64,000 bases of DNA from positions 186,367 to 250,366 of the forward strand of contig KV908501.1 in assembly GCA_002005505.1 (NCBI GenBank), given 5' to 3'. Under the pieces are notes generated by a model. It had not been told where the DNA came from. It made no database searches and saw nothing but the letters and a program-made list of their open reading frames with translations. Source of the stretch: Botryococcus braunii (Eukaryota; Chlorophyta; Trebouxiophyceae). Positions 1 to 10,668 of this stretch are shown piece by piece. The position numbers and the translations under genes are program-made. Within the stretch, counting starts at the first letter, position 1. The number at the start of each line of letters is the position of its first letter.

Positions 1-1
1 A

Positions 2-1996
2 GGTCGAGTCATTGCTTATTACAGTAAGAAGCTCAATAGTGCAGAAAGGAACTATTCTGCAACTGAGAGGGAGTTACTTGCTGTAGTGTATGCCTTGACT
101 GAATGGAGATGTTATGTCCTAGGGAAACAAGTCACTGTCACCACAGACCATAAGTGTAACACTTTTCTTCAGCAACAGGTTGGTTTAAGCCCTCGGAGGG
201 CACGGTGGGCTGAGAAGTTGCAGGAGTTCAACATTCTCTGGGTTTGGGAGCCTGGAAAGACCAACGTTGCGGATGCGTTGTCCAGGAACCCAGTCCTCCA
301 GGGACAGCTCCAGGGACAACAGCAGCGCAACGTCTCCACGGAGCCCAACCCCGGGAAGGGGATCAATGCAACCTCGATGGATGGGGACGGGAGGGCCCGC
401 TCGGGCTCCATCACCCTCGGGTCTGACGGGTGTGACACCTTCTTGGAATTGTTGAAGGGTGCTTACGCACATGATTCGTGGTTGGGAACAAGGGCAAATA
501 GGAGAAAAGTTCACTTTACGGACGGGGTTTGGGAATTTGGAAGGGAGGGAAGAAAATATGTGCCTGCATTTTATGAAGTCCGGGATAAGGAAGGTCCAGT
601 TGCTAGGAATCTGCGGCAGGACATATTGAAAGCTTTGCATGAACCTCCTTCTGTTGGTCATCCAGGCTTTGCGAAGATGTATGATCTAGTGAAGCGGGAC
701 TGGTGGTGGCCGGGAATGGCGGAGGATGTGCGGGAGTATGTGAAGTATTGTGATTCATGCCAGCGGGTGAAGGCCTCAAACCAGTTACCCGCAGGACTTT
801 TACACCCTTTACAAATCCCCACAAGGAAATGGCAAAGCATCTCAATGGATTTCATCACGGGACTGCCTAAAAGCAAACACGGGCATAACGCAATATGGGT
901 AGTGGTTGACAGGTTGAGCAAATGTGCCCACTTTGCCCCTACCACTACCAATGCAGATGCTTATGAAGTTGCTGTTCTGATGAGGGATAAAGTATGGAAG
1001 TATCACGGTTTCCCTGAGGAAATTGTTTCGGACCGAGATCCTCGGTTTGTGAATAATTTCATGAACACACTTCTAAGTCTGACGGGGTGCAAGCCGGCTC
1101 GAACTACGGCATATCATCCTCAGTCAGATGGTCAAACGGAACGGGTGAATAGGATCTTGGAAGATTTTCTGAAACACTATGTCAAGGATAACCCAAAGGA
1201 GTGGGAGGATTACCTTTCAGTGGCGGAATTTGCCTACAACAACTCTTGGCAAACTTCCCTAAACTCCACACCCTTCAGGTTAACATATGGGCAAGATCCA
1301 AATATACCGTTTGCGGTGGGACACATGGAGGGCACTAAGGTGGATAGGGCTGATCTCTTCATGAGAAAAATGCAAGACAAAATCACCCTTGCAAGGAAGT
1401 GTTTGCGTGCAGCTCAAGACCGTCAGACGGCCTATGCCAACCGGCATAGGAGGGAGGCCACCTACCAGGAAGGGGACTATGTCCTCCTTTCAACCCGTGC
1501 GGCCCCCACGCTAACTTCAAACAAATTCAGCAAGCTGCAGCCCAGGCACGTGGGACCCTTCAGGGTCATGGCGGTCACGCCCGACAACGTTAACTTCGTC
1601 ACACTGGATCTTCCGGACCGGTTGGACATCCACCCCCGCATAAATGTCTGCTATTTGAAGCCATACTGGACACGTGAGGAGGCGCAGTCGCGTGGATACT
1701 GCCCCCCAAAAGTCATCACCAAAGCGGATGGCACCACTCACCTGGAGTGGGTAGTGGATGCACTAGTCGATCACCGGCTGTTGCACGACAAGGATGGGTT
1801 CTCCTACCATTTTGAGGATGGCACACCCTTTCTCGAGTACCTTGTAAAGTGGGCAGGCCATGGGGCCACAGAGGACTCATGGGAATCTCAGGAGGCATTC
1901 GAGACCCATCCCGGGCTGGTTAATACCTATCATAGACTCCAGGGGCTCGCCCCGCCCATTTGGGACCAGGTGGCGCTGCGCGACACCTTCCCTTGA
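2..1996 (+). CDS. pol: gypsy pol: RNase H, integrase and chromodomain (5' partial)
   Basis: Copies and inserts the element. The frame is open from base 2 (no start in window) and ends at a TGA at 1996. Visible in order: the end of RNase H with the TDHK motif (about 120-160); an HHCC zinc domain (H near 657, C-x2-C near 750); the integrase catalytic core with an Asp near 849, an SDRD Asp near 1029 and a Glu in QTER near 1140; then a C-terminal chromodomain (about 1780-1960; LEYLVKWAG core) that in chromoviruses targets integration to modified histones. No stop interrupts it, so this copy may be young. The tree position within chromoviruses cannot be judged here. Confidence 0.93.
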   Translation, partial: GRVIAYYSKKLNSAERNYSATERELLAVVYALTEWRCYVLGKQVTVTTDHKCNTFLQQQVGLSPRRARWAEKLQEFNILWVWEPGKTNVADALSRNPVLQGQLQGQQQRNVSTEPNPGKGINATSMDGDGRARSGSITLGSDGCDTFLELLKGAYAHDSWLGTRANRRKVHFTDGVWEFGREGRKYVPAFYEVRDKEGPVARNLRQDILKALHEPPSVGHPGFAKMYDLVKRDWWWPGMAEDVREYVKYCDSCQRVKASNQLPAGLLHPLQIPTRKWQSISMDFITGLPKSKHGHNAIWVVVDRLSKCAHFAPTTTNADAYEVAVLMRDKVWKYHGFPEEIVSDRDPRFVNNFMNTLLSLTGCKPARTTAYHPQSDGQTERVNRILEDFLKHYVKDNPKEWEDYLSVAEFAYNNSWQTSLNSTPFRLTYGQDPNIPFAVGHMEGTKVDRADLFMRKMQDKITLARKCLRAAQDRQTAYANRHRREATYQEGDYVLLSTRAAPTLTSNKFSKLQPRHVGPFRVMAVTPDNVNFVTLDLPDRLDIHPRINVCYLKPYWTREEAQSRGYCPPKVITKADGTTHLEWVVDALVDHRLLHDKDGFSYHFEDGTPFLEYLVKWAGHGATEDSWESQEAFETHPGLVNTYHRLQGLAPPIWDQVALRDTFP

Positions 1997-2896
1997 AGGG
2001 CCCCTCCGGACGGTTGTCCCCCTCATTCCACTTGTGGAGTTCCCACCTGGTGTCTGGGAATACATGGGACGGGACCTATGGTAGGGACTGTATATCTTGT
2101 GTACTTTGGGACAAGGGACGGGGTAGGTTGCCTACCTCGGTATGTGTGGCATGAGGCCTCATACCGCTTCGATGCATTGAACTCGGGGTTCTGCATTCAG
2201 GGATGGGAATTGAAGTACACATGGCGCGCAACCGCAGTCTGCTTAACTAGCACTTGGGACGTGGGCTTGAAGTACAGAAGTGACTTGGGAGCCCTTGGAT
2301 ATGGACTACTTGGCACCTTGGGATGGATTTCTTTCTATGTACTATATGTGTACCTTATGTGTACAGTATGTGTACAGTACGGACAATGTATCATAAAGAA
2401 ACTGTGTTGTATGGATAGCCACTTCAGGAAAGCATTGTGGACTGAGCTACACCTGTGTTATATTTATCTTGTTCGGATTGTTTATCGGTTGTGTCACAAG
2501 CATTGTATTGTTTTAATAAATAATAAATAGGGATGTGTCAATAAAGGCGGACTTGGATAGTTCGAAAGGAATAAGGCGAACGTTCGTCGTAGTTCGCCGT
2601 AATTTATCGTAATTATCGTACCGTGTCGTATCGTATCGTACAGTATTGTACTTAGGAATAAAGCCCACCTAATAAATAAATTAAAAACAAAAAAAAACAA
2701 AATGGACGCTTTAGTCAATTGCTTGGGATGATAGGGGAATAACTTGGAGGCGGGGACCCTAATGTAACCCATTCGGCAAGGGTCTAACGGCGCTGGTGGA
2801 TGGGCCGTTCGGTGACGACCATTCCCTTATAATTGTGGTCTACTGTATGTGTGTATGTGGCTGCATGAGGACATGCAGGAATTAAGGGGGGGATGA
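1997..2896 (+). other. gypsy 3' untranslated region
   Basis: About 900 bases between pol and the LTR. It holds AT-rich sequence with short degenerate repeats (a GTACAGTATGTGTACAGTA stretch near 2360 and CGTATCGTA runs near 2625-2640) and ends in a purine tract AAGGGGGGATGA. A 150-codon open frame (2078-2530) has no recognisable domain and is not called as a gene. Confidence 0.6.
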
Positions 2897-3372
2897 TGTG
2901 ATGGAATGTAGGGATTTCCCGGCATTTCTGGACATTTCCCTTACCCCCTAGCCTAGGCGCACATGTGGTGCACATGTCGTACGAGCAACGCGAGTACGCA
3001 CGTGCCTAGCGTCTAGCCTTGGCTTCCTAGCCGTCGAATTCCATTGGATAGTTATGGACGTTACTCTCATAGTAGGATTCTAGGATATTTTCTAGGTACT
3101 ATTGTAGAGGTTTGGTGGACTAGTGCGCTACCATTGGAGGAACGTGAACACACGATCACGAACCACGGGAAGGAACGGATAGAGACGTAAGCCACGGGAA
3201 GACACGCACTCAGGTAATTTGGAAGCTTAGTAGGCCACAAGTAGGGAGTGGAAGCTCCGTGAGGTGAGGGTTACTTGTAATTGGAAAGAGCGTCCAACTT
3301 GTCGGCCATCCGGCCTTGTCTCTCTCTCTCTCACAACTTGGAAATTCTCTCTAACTCGTGCATTCTACTACA
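2897..3372 (+). repeat. gypsy 3' LTR
   Basis: Starts TGTGATGGAATG immediately after the purine tract and ends about TTCTACTACA next to the PLV-A fibre gene, giving roughly 475 bp with TG...CA ends. The partner LTR is outside the window, so identity and target duplication cannot be measured. Confidence 0.7.
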
Positions 3373-6300
3373 CACACCGAACCTTGGCGCGTACGTCTTG
3401 AGTAACGGTCTATCGCAGGTGGCCACGACAGGCTCGTACCTCTCCCTGAGCGACACACCGAACCTAGGCGTGTACGTCTTGAGTAACGGTCTATCGCAGG
3501 TAGCCACGACAGGCTCGTATCTCTCCCTGAGCGACGCACCCAATCTCAATGTGTACGCTCTGTCCAACAGCATACATCAAGCGGATTGGGCACAAGCGAA
3601 CACGAGCAACCTCTCCTTCATCCTGAACAAACCCGCGAATCTCAGCCAGTTCTCAAATGACTCGGGCTTCGTTGTTCAAGGCTCCTCGCCCGCCTTTGAA
3701 AACCTGAACGTCTCCTCGAATCTCAGCTTATCGAATGGGGTGCTTCAAACGAATGTGAGCCCCCTGTTCAATGGATCGTTCTGGTCGATTTCGGACAACC
3801 CGATCGAAAAGCCTTCTGCCCTTTCGGAAGCCCTCAAGATTGGGGGGTACGTCTTCGATGCGGGTCAGGTTTTGTGGGACGGGGCGCAACAGGCACAGCT
3901 CATGTTCAACCAGGGGCAGATGGCTGATCAGATGGCAGCTCAAACGGCGGCCGACGTGGCAGAGCGATTGAACGACCCAGAAAACGAGCTCACGATCAAT
4001 TGGTCTTCTATTTTCCAGAAACCCATAGCAAACCAAGGCATTTCGCAAGACATCGGCATAGCAGGCGGTATATTCATGGATGGCTCGATCTATTTGGACG
4101 GGGGTGCCTCTGTCGGTCTAGACGGTGGAGTGAGCTGGGGGTCGGCGGACCGGAGCAAGAAAATCTTGGATGTAGGCGCTGAACGTATCAATCTCCTCAC
4201 AGCAAATACAAATAGCCTGCTTTGTAACATCGGAACTATCAGCGCACTCACGAGTGGGGACATCAATGCTGACAACATCTACTGTGTGGCCAACCTCGTG
4301 TCTCTCGGCAAGCTCGTGGGGAACGCTGGGGCTTTCAACTCGGTTTTGAGTAATCTCGGCACGGTGTCGACCCTGACGACGAGCGATTCGTTTTGCGGCA
4401 ACATATACGTGACTGGCAACCTGAAGACGAGCGGGAACGTTTCGATGACCACAGCGAACGTTACTAGCCTCGTCGGGCAGACGGCGACGCTCACAGGGAA
4501 CCTCGTGGTCCCTTCAGCTAATATCGCATCGCTTCAAACAGGTAACGTCGTTTTCTCCAACACATCATACCATTCGAACACGACTCTTATAGCCCCCTCT
4601 GTTCAAACAGCAAACCTGTATGTATCAAATGTGTCATATCTATCGAACGCCGCTCTTGTAGCCCCCTCAATTGTGAGCAACGCTGTGAATGTGGGCAACA
4701 GCTTGGCGAACAACTACATCGTTATGTCGAACGGGTCCTTGTCCATCGGAAACACTTCGAGCAGCACGTTTGGGTTCTGCTCGATCAGCTCGGCGGGAAT
4801 CGTTTCGAACTCCATAAGCGTTTCGGATGATGCTTATGTGATCAACGCTCAAGGACTGTTTCAAAAGGTGCCGGCGGGGAACGCTTATATGTCATACCCT
4901 AATCTGAGCCCTTACGCACAGCTCTCTCAGCTCAGCCAAGTCAGCACGAGCTCTCTCACGACCATAGCAGGGACAACTCTACAAGTGGCAGGAAATGTTT
5001 CTGGTAATTACTTGTTCGGCAACGCCTCGCAGGTGACGGGGCTCACGAATAGCCAACTCCCCTCTTCCATCTCTGTCCCAGGTGCCATCGTGTCGAACAC
5101 CTCTATCTCAACCGCTGGTAACGTCACCGCTAGCTACCTGTTCGGCAACGCTTCACAGCTCACGGGTCTACCCACGAATACCTTCACGGGCGTGTTGAAC
5201 AACAACCAGCTCCCCTCTGCCATCAACGTCCCAGGTGCCATCGTGTCGAACACATCTCTTACCACGTCAGGGAATGTAACGGCTGCGTATGTCTTTGGAA
5301 ATGGCTCACAGCTCACGGGAATAGAAACGGCCAACTCCCCTCAACCGTCGGGTTTAACAGCGTTCTCGCAAACACAAATGTTTTGATCGGCTCTACCTCC
5401 TCTCTGACAGGTACTCTGGTGAGTGGGACGCTTCCCGCTGGGAATCTCACAACTCCCGTCCCCGCGTTACAGAGCAACACATCTGTTTACACCCAAGGTT
5501 TTTTAATTGGAGATGGAGGGTACGTCAGTAATATCCGTGCGACAAGCATCAGCAGTTCTCTCACCAATGCCCAGCTCCCCTCCACTATCAGTGTACCTGT
5601 CAATACATCGGGGAACGTCTCTGCCAACTTCATCCTGGGGAATATTCAAAACGCCTCGGCTATTCAAAACTCCCAACTGCCTTCCAACCCCTCATTCGGT
5701 GGAACGGTTTCAGCGGCCGCCTTCACAACAAGCGGAGCAGTATTGACCACTTCCAATTTCATCGGGAACATCTCGCTCTGTAATGGATTGACGAACGGCC
5801 AGCTCCCAAGCTCGATCTCTGTACCTGGAAACATCAACTCGAACGCATCCATCACGGCCACAGGCAACATCTCGACCCCTCTGTTCATCAACGCAGGCTA
5901 TTTTTTTGGAAACGGCTCACAGCTCACGGGACTCACCAATAACCAGCTTCCAAGCAATATCTCGTGTAGCTATCTGACAGTGAACACATCCCTTGTGTCG
6001 ACAGGTGCGACAACGCTCAGTGGATTGCTGTGTGGAAACGTGAATCTGTCGCGTGGGGTCGGGTTTTGGGAGCATTCAAAACGCAGACACGGTCACAGGA
6101 AATATCGGCTCCTTCCCGGGATGGTGTCAAGCCAACACGTACTGGCTCGCATCGACGCAAGCATGGAATGCCTCGGGGCCCACGACATCCACGTACATGG
6201 TTTCAGGAAATTTGGGCCCATCAACTTACTTTGGGGGGACGACCACGAGCAGCATGCCCATCATTTTAGCAAATTGCTCACTGTATTCGTGGGGATTCAT

Positions 6301-6982
6301 TTTTGCGGACGGAGGAATGTTGAGCAACATCCGAGGACAGAACATTGCGACACAAATAAACAACAATCGCCTGCCCACGACGGTGAATATAGGAGGCACC
6401 CTGCGAGCAAACGGAGCGACGGTCTTGACATCCACGCTCGGGGTCAATGGAAACACCTCTCCGTCTTCCTCGTACCCCCTGTCCGTGCAGGGAGGGGCTT
6501 ATCTCCAAGGGAATCTCGCGTTTCACGGAGGAGCGTACTTCGATTCGTATAATGGTTTGAGCGGAAACGGTATTTCTATCGTTTGGGGAGGGACTAACAC
6601 GAGCGCTCTAGTTTTTCAAAGCGACACGAACGTAGTGGCGTATTCGAAAACCGGTGCAGCCGTATGGGCGATGGGGGCGATCAATTCCGATAGAAAATTC
6701 AAAAAAAACATCGAGGACATGGGCTCCGTCACCGACGCTTTGAGAAGGATCAAGGCCCGAAGATTCAAATACAACGATGACGTATTGGACAGAGATCAGG
6801 TGGGGTTCGTAGTGGATGAAGTCAAAGACCTTATCCCAGAAGCGATACAGGAAATCACGAACCCCATAACGGGCACCAAGAACAACCTACTGAGATACGA
6901 GAAGCTCTCGCCGTATCTCGTTCAAGCATTCAAGGAGCTCGATGAGCGCGTCTCCGCACTCGAGAAGAACGCAAAAAAATAA
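3372..6982 (+). pseudogene. S74-type (endosialidase chaperone) fibre protein, PLV-A, broken
   Basis: A long surface fibre-like protein rich in Ser, Asn, Thr and Gly, built from repeats (SYLSLSD-PNLG-YVLSN blocks near 3380-3570; GNASQLTGL-NSQLPSS blocks from 5000) and ending in an intramolecular chaperone domain of peptidase S74 type (6680-6960, core NSDRKFKKNI). In phage fibres this domain folds and then cleaves itself off. The N-terminus is lost to the gypsy insertion. Two frameshifts break the rest when compared with PLV-B: about 1 base missing near 5322-5330 and about 5 bases missing near 6056-6062. The last frame (6053-6982) is open. Expected role: host attachment; that is inferred from the domain. 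Confidence 0.85.
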
Positions 6983-6993
6983 TTGAACATCCC

Positions 6994-7599
6994 ATGGACG
7001 ACCCGATGACATCCATTCATCACGCCTTCAGCAAGATTTCGTACGAGCCTATCGAAGTCCAGAAAAATTACGCCCAGGACTTGGGTTACAAACGGGATGA
7101 CGAGCTGTCAGGCCGAAGCCATGCGGTGTTCCACAACCCCTCCACGAAAAACACCGTTCTGGCATTCAGAGGCACGCAGAACATCGCGGACCTCGCGGTG
7201 GACGGGTTGACCTTGTTGAACATGGGCAGTCATGCTTCTCGGTACAAGAGCGCCGCCCGGGTCGCTAGACGGGTTATCGACAAATATGGATCAGAGAATA
7301 CGTCGACGACGGGTCATTCTCTGGGGGGAGCGATTGCCGTGGGAGTAAACAGAGAAACTGGCTTGAAGAGCACCGCATTCAACCCGTTAGCGGGTCTCGG
7401 GGGGAAAGTGACGGGGGCAATCGAAAGAACGTACTGCGACACAGTGGGGTCTTCGACGACACGGTGTAAGAACGCACGAAACAGTACTGTTTATAGGGTC
7501 GGTACCGACCCCGTCGCGATGAGATACAGAGGGGCGGACAAGGCGGTCGTGCGCGTTCGTCAAAAGACCAAAAATCCCCATAGCCTCGAAAATTTTTAA
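6994..7599 (+). CDS. class 3 lipase-like protein, PLV-A
   Basis: A 201-aa alpha/beta hydrolase of the lipase class 3 type. The nucleophile elbow GHSLGG is at residues 107-112 (Ser109). AFRGT near residues 57-61 is the usual oxyanion-side motif of this family, and an Asp (GTDP) and late His residues could complete the triad. It begins 11 bases after the fibre stop and has a counterpart at 53858-54463 with the same length. Lipases of this kind occur in some PLVs and could help the particle cross membranes; this role is inferred. The frame is intact. There is no signal peptide or membrane segment. Confidence 0.88.
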   Translation: MDDPMTSIHHAFSKISYEPIEVQKNYAQDLGYKRDDELSGRSHAVFHNPSTKNTVLAFRGTQNIADLAVDGLTLLNMGSHASRYKSAARVARRVIDKYGSENTSTTGHSLGGAIAVGVNRETGLKSTAFNPLAGLGGKVTGAIERTYCDTVGSSTTRCKNARNSTVYRVGTDPVAMRYRGADKAVVRVRQKTKNPHSLENF

Positions 7600-7613
7600 C
7601 TTGCTCTAGTGTA

Positions 7614-8654
7614 ATGGCCACAAAACGAACGAGATGCGATGCCTGCAAGAAAAAAAAGAAACGATGCGCATGCAAATCTTCTGGTGTCCGCCAGCACGTG
7701 ACATTGAAGATCGATCAAAGCAAGAGGAATGCTTCGGGCAAAGCGGGTATGCCGCTGATCATTCCAGGGGGTGTCGGGGGGGGGGGGGGCGGCGCTCCGT
7801 CGGTCATCACCTTGCCCATGCCTTCGCAACAGAATTACCACGATATTGTCAACCCGTCGATGCCTCCCATATACCAGACCCACATCAACAGAATGTCTTC
7901 GTCCACGAGCGCCGATGATAGCATGCGCGAGGCCCCATCTGTCAACGTGCCTCGGGTAAACGTGATATATGACGATTTCGACGTTCACATACCGCGTGCC
8001 CGAGTCGTCGACAGCCCCGTTGACATAAACGTGCCGCGTTTCAACCCCGTTGATACCCCTTACAGCATACCAAACCCCGTAGCGACCCAGGTCGACATTC
8101 CAGTCCAAGTCCCCCGTTTCGTACGGCAAGAAACAGATGTTCATGTTCAGACACCGAATTGGGTTCGAAACCCCGTTGATGTAAGACTCGACGTCCCGAA
8201 TTGGATCCGACATCCGATAGATGTTCCTCTGAACGTACCCAATCTTCGTCCAATTCGAGTGAGGGAGGGTCAGCCATCGGTCCCCGCGATCGGTGACGCT
8301 CAAGATGAGCACGGACGAAACATAGCACGACGCCGAAACCGGGACGACACACCACGACTCGGGAGCATACCGCAAGCCCCCGCGGGACTGCTCGGGAACG
8401 CGAATCCCGTGTACATTCGGGGCGTCCCCCGCTGGCTCATGGACATGCCCGAAGTCAACCAGGCGCTCGAGAGAGGTATGCCCAACGTCGGGCTCGCCGA
8501 CCGCCACAGGGCGTTGCGTCGCTTCGTGATTGCCCAGCCAGATCATCGCGCACAGAATCTGGGGGGTCTTTCCGCGGCGGACCGTCAACGATACCAGATG
8601 GATTACGCGAACCGTGTGATACGTGCCTTTTTCACACAGATGGGGCGTGTTTAG
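7614..8654 (+). CDS. Cys/Lys-rich N-terminus plus VDxxVP-repeat protein, PLV-A
   Basis: Function not recognised. A 346-aa protein with a CDAC...CAC Lys-rich cluster at residues 8-20 (possible metal or nucleic-acid contact), a poly-Gly stretch encoded by a run of about 14 G (near 7777-7790), about six degenerate repeats of a Val-Asp...Val-Pro pattern at about residues 105-230, and a conserved C-terminal region (about 260-346). The PLV-B copy reads through the position of this stop (TAG here, CAG there) and continues about 35 residues in a Pro-rich tail, so this copy may be C-terminally shortened. Lying between lipase and ATPase, it may be a virion or membrane-associated protein. Confidence 0.7.
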   Translation: MATKRTRCDACKKKKKRCACKSSGVRQHVTLKIDQSKRNASGKAGMPLIIPGGVGGGGGGAPSVITLPMPSQQNYHDIVNPSMPPIYQTHINRMSSSTSADDSMREAPSVNVPRVNVIYDDFDVHIPRARVVDSPVDINVPRFNPVDTPYSIPNPVATQVDIPVQVPRFVRQETDVHVQTPNWVRNPVDVRLDVPNWIRHPIDVPLNVPNLRPIRVREGQPSVPAIGDAQDEHGRNIARRRNRDDTPRLGSIPQAPAGLLGNANPVYIRGVPRWLMDMPEVNQALERGMPNVGLADRHRALRRFVIAQPDHRAQNLGGLSAADRQRYQMDYANRVIRAFFTQMGRV

Positions 8655-8784
8655 ATCGAGGGCCCTCCGCCTGCTCCTCCACCAGCTTTGCCTGCCCCAG
8701 GTGAGATCGTCCCACATCAAGCAGCGGGACCGATCGAAGAGATCCGAGGATTAATATAATCATCCTTTATCTCAGAGCCGCCAT

Positions 8785-9648
8785 ATGAAGCTCAAAGCCC
8801 TCAACCGATATGACATCGAAGCACCCAGGTCCGGAAAGCACGCGTTTGCGTTCGAAACCCCGAAGCATGAAATCAAGCTTCATACGCTCGCCGCCTTCAT
8901 CGGGACTCGGGGTGGGGGGAAGACCTTGGCTATCATGAACAAGATACGCCATCTTAGGGAACAAGACTTGTGTGATCGCATGATCATCCTGTCGCCGACA
9001 TACCATTCGAACAAAGCCCTCTCTGACCTCGTGCCTTACAAGGAGGATGACGCGTTCATCGAGCCGTCACGAGACAGCCTCCATAAGATCATAGAGATCG
9101 TGGAGGCGGAGGGAGATGAGTGGAACAGGTATCTGGACGAGCTGAAAAACTGGAAGAAACACATGAAGCGGCGCGAGGCGCAGAAGCACGACGTCTTTAA
9201 CCCTCTGTACGAAGCAGACCCAGAGCGGCCTCATTCGAAATATGGGCATAAGCCCGTGATACACATCGTTATGGATGACCTCCAGGGATCTCCCGTTTTC
9301 AGTATGTCTCCGAAATCACCCCTGGCCAACATGCTTTTGAGACATCGCCATCTGGGCAAGGGTTTGGGTGCGAGCGTGTGGATAGCATGCCACACCTTTA
9401 AGAGCCAAGGAGGTCTACCTCGCGCCATCCGTCAGAACCTCACACTGCTCGCCCTGTTCAAGACACGAGACGAGAAAGCGCTCGCAGAGATCTGCGACGA
9501 GGTTGCGAGCGACATAGAACCCGACACATTTTTGACGGCCTACAGGTTCGCCACCCACGAACAACACTCATTCTTATTGGTCGACTTCAACCCAAAAACA
9601 GAGGAACATCGTTTTCGGAAACGATTCGATATTTTAATCGTTCCATAG
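8785..9648 (+). CDS. A32-like genome packaging ATPase (FtsK/HerA superfamily), PLV-A
   Basis: Drives viral DNA into the capsid. 287 aa with Walker A GTRGGGKT at residues 40-47, Walker B HIVMDD near 170, and a downstream arginine-bearing segment (LLRHRHLGKG) typical of the viral A32 group. Length fits PLV and virophage ATPases. It starts about 130 bases after the preceding stop, behind an AT-rich leader that is nearly identical in front of the PLV-B copy (55658), consistent with a shared promoter. The frame is intact. Together with the MCP and minor capsid genes it forms the morphogenesis module that defines this virus group. Confidence 0.92.
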   Translation: MKLKALNRYDIEAPRSGKHAFAFETPKHEIKLHTLAAFIGTRGGGKTLAIMNKIRHLREQDLCDRMIILSPTYHSNKALSDLVPYKEDDAFIEPSRDSLHKIIEIVEAEGDEWNRYLDELKNWKKHMKRREAQKHDVFNPLYEADPERPHSKYGHKPVIHIVMDDLQGSPVFSMSPKSPLANMLLRHRHLGKGLGASVWIACHTFKSQGGLPRAIRQNLTLLALFKTRDEKALAEICDEVASDIEPDTFLTAYRFATHEQHSFLLVDFNPKTEEHRFRKRFDILIVP

Positions 9649-9661
9649 TATATCGTCCCGT

Positions 9662-9889
9662 ATGACAGTCTCTCGCGAGTCTCTCATCCGTGATGTGATG
9701 TCCCTGTTCCCCCAGCTAGACCGCACCCTGGCTCAGCTCGTCGTGGATCTTCATTTGAGGTCAACAGAAGAACATGGCGAGGACTACGATCCCGTCCAAG
9801 TGCCTCAAAATCTTATCTCTGAGTACATGAATGAAGCCGATTCACAGCATCTTCCTGTCGACCGCAAACAGGACGAATTCGTCCGATAA
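9662..9889 (+). CDS. conserved 75-aa protein, PLV-A
   Basis: Not recognised. An acidic, mostly helical small protein, strongly conserved with 56526-56759: the N-terminal 50 residues are almost identical, which argues for selection. It follows the ATPase stop by 13 bases and its 3' end overlaps the start of the next gene in another frame (9831). No signal peptide, membrane segment or cysteine cluster. Confidence 0.6.
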   Translation: MTVSRESLIRDVMSLFPQLDRTLAQLVVDLHLRSTEEHGEDYDPVQVPQNLISEYMNEADSQHLPVDRKQDEFVR

Positions 9890-10268
9890 CCCAGGGGAAT
9901 GCTGGGTCCCGATGGACATAGCGCTCAAGGGGGAGCCAGAAGGTAGATACTACATCATGTTGGTTAGCTCCAGTCCGATCCTCATGGGATCACCCACAGA
10001 TGTCGTCGTGTGCTCAAGCAGCATTCGCCAGCCTTACTCGTTTGATAGTGGCTTGGGAGGAGAGGCCACTGTCTTGGGTCATCTCATCCCGCTTCTCCCC
10101 ACGACCGACGGTGTGTTTCATTCGGCCTCGAGCCATGACAACCCAGCCCTCCCGTGCGTGTTGCCGAAGAGCGGGTCCATCCACCTCCATCTCATGAACT
10201 ACCTCACGAAACAGACCGTCCTCGACCAAGATTATGCTGTCCATCTCGTCGTCTATAAGGACGAGTGA
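9831..10268 (+). CDS. conserved 145-aa protein, possible virion component, PLV-A
   Basis: Not recognised. The ATG at 9831 lies inside the 75-aa gene; the same overlap exists in PLV-B (56701), which supports this start. The body from about residue 24 is rich in beta-prone sequence with conserved segments (CWVPMDI, VVCSSSIRQPYSFDSG, HSASSHDN, a C-terminal LDQDYAVHLV). Conservation between the two viruses is clear, and its position just before the capsid genes suggests a structural or assembly role. That role is inference only. Confidence 0.6.
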   Translation: MKPIHSIFLSTANRTNSSDNPGECWVPMDIALKGEPEGRYYIMLVSSSPILMGSPTDVVVCSSSIRQPYSFDSGLGGEATVLGHLIPLLPTTDGVFHSASSHDNPALPCVLPKSGSIHLHLMNYLTKQTVLDQDYAVHLVVYKDE

Positions 10269-10402
10269 GTAACGTTGTGTGTCTTGTATAAGTATTAGCC
10301 TTCTCATGCGAGCTTTGTAGACATGGAGTTCCTCCATTTCTACAAATCGATCGGGGAATTAAAGATTCAATTATAGGGCGACGTACAAAAATGTATCATG
10401 CT

Positions 10403-10651
10403 TCAAAAGGACGGAAAGCGGTATGTCTCCGTGATCAACGCACGCTTCTCGCGCGGGTTGATGGCTGTGCAATGCTGCTCGGGGGGCTGTGGGTCGGACT
10501 TCACGGTCGAAAACCGTTCCAACCCCGCCTGATTGGGATACAGCTGCGCGTTCGTCCCGCTCATATCCATCGTCGCGGGCTGGATGGATTCATTTGGCGC
10601 GACGTGCTTCACGTTGTCTCGCATCACCTTCGTGAATGTGGGGAGGCTCAT
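10403..10651 (-). CDS. conserved 82-aa protein downstream of MCP, PLV-A
   Basis: Not recognised. Lies on the minus strand just after the MCP stop. ATG at 10651 is chosen because the PLV-B relative starts at the same place. Conserved segments include TMDMSGTNAQ-YPNQAGLE in the middle and PREKRALITETYRFP at the C-terminus with one Cys before it. The PLV-B version (57243-57481) has the same two conserved blocks but in different frames, so the PLV-A copy appears to be the intact one. Confidence 0.55.
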   Translation of the reverse strand: MSLPTFTKVMRDNVKHVAPNESIQPATMDMSGTNAQLYPNQAGLERFSTVKSDPQPPEQHCTAINPREKRALITETYRFPSF

Positions 10652-10668
10652 ATAGAACAGCAATATAA

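Larger units (their letters stand above)
1..3372 (+). mobile_element. Ty3/gypsy chromovirus LTR retrotransposon, 3' portion
   Basis: The window opens inside the reverse transcriptase/RNase H part of a gypsy pol gene and runs through integrase, chromodomain, an untranslated stretch, a purine-rich tract (about 2882-2896) and one LTR. The 5' LTR and gag lie left of the window. The element ends where the S74 fibre gene of PLV-A begins to align with its PLV-B homologue (near 3372), so it is inserted in that gene. The exact last base is uncertain by about 4 bp because the target is a CA repeat. Confidence 0.85.

Noticed and set aside
2078..2530. 150-codon frame after gypsy pol, considered as an env-like gene
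   Set aside because: No signal peptide or fusion or membrane pattern beyond Tyr/Leu-rich low-complexity sequence; it lies in AT-rich 3' UTR.
3372..6982. Bacteriophage tail fibre and hence bacterial prophage DNA
   Set aside because: The S74 domain is shared with phages, but the neighbouring MCP, A32-type ATPase and minor capsid genes, the LTR retrotransposons and the GT-AG introns indicate a eukaryotic PLV.
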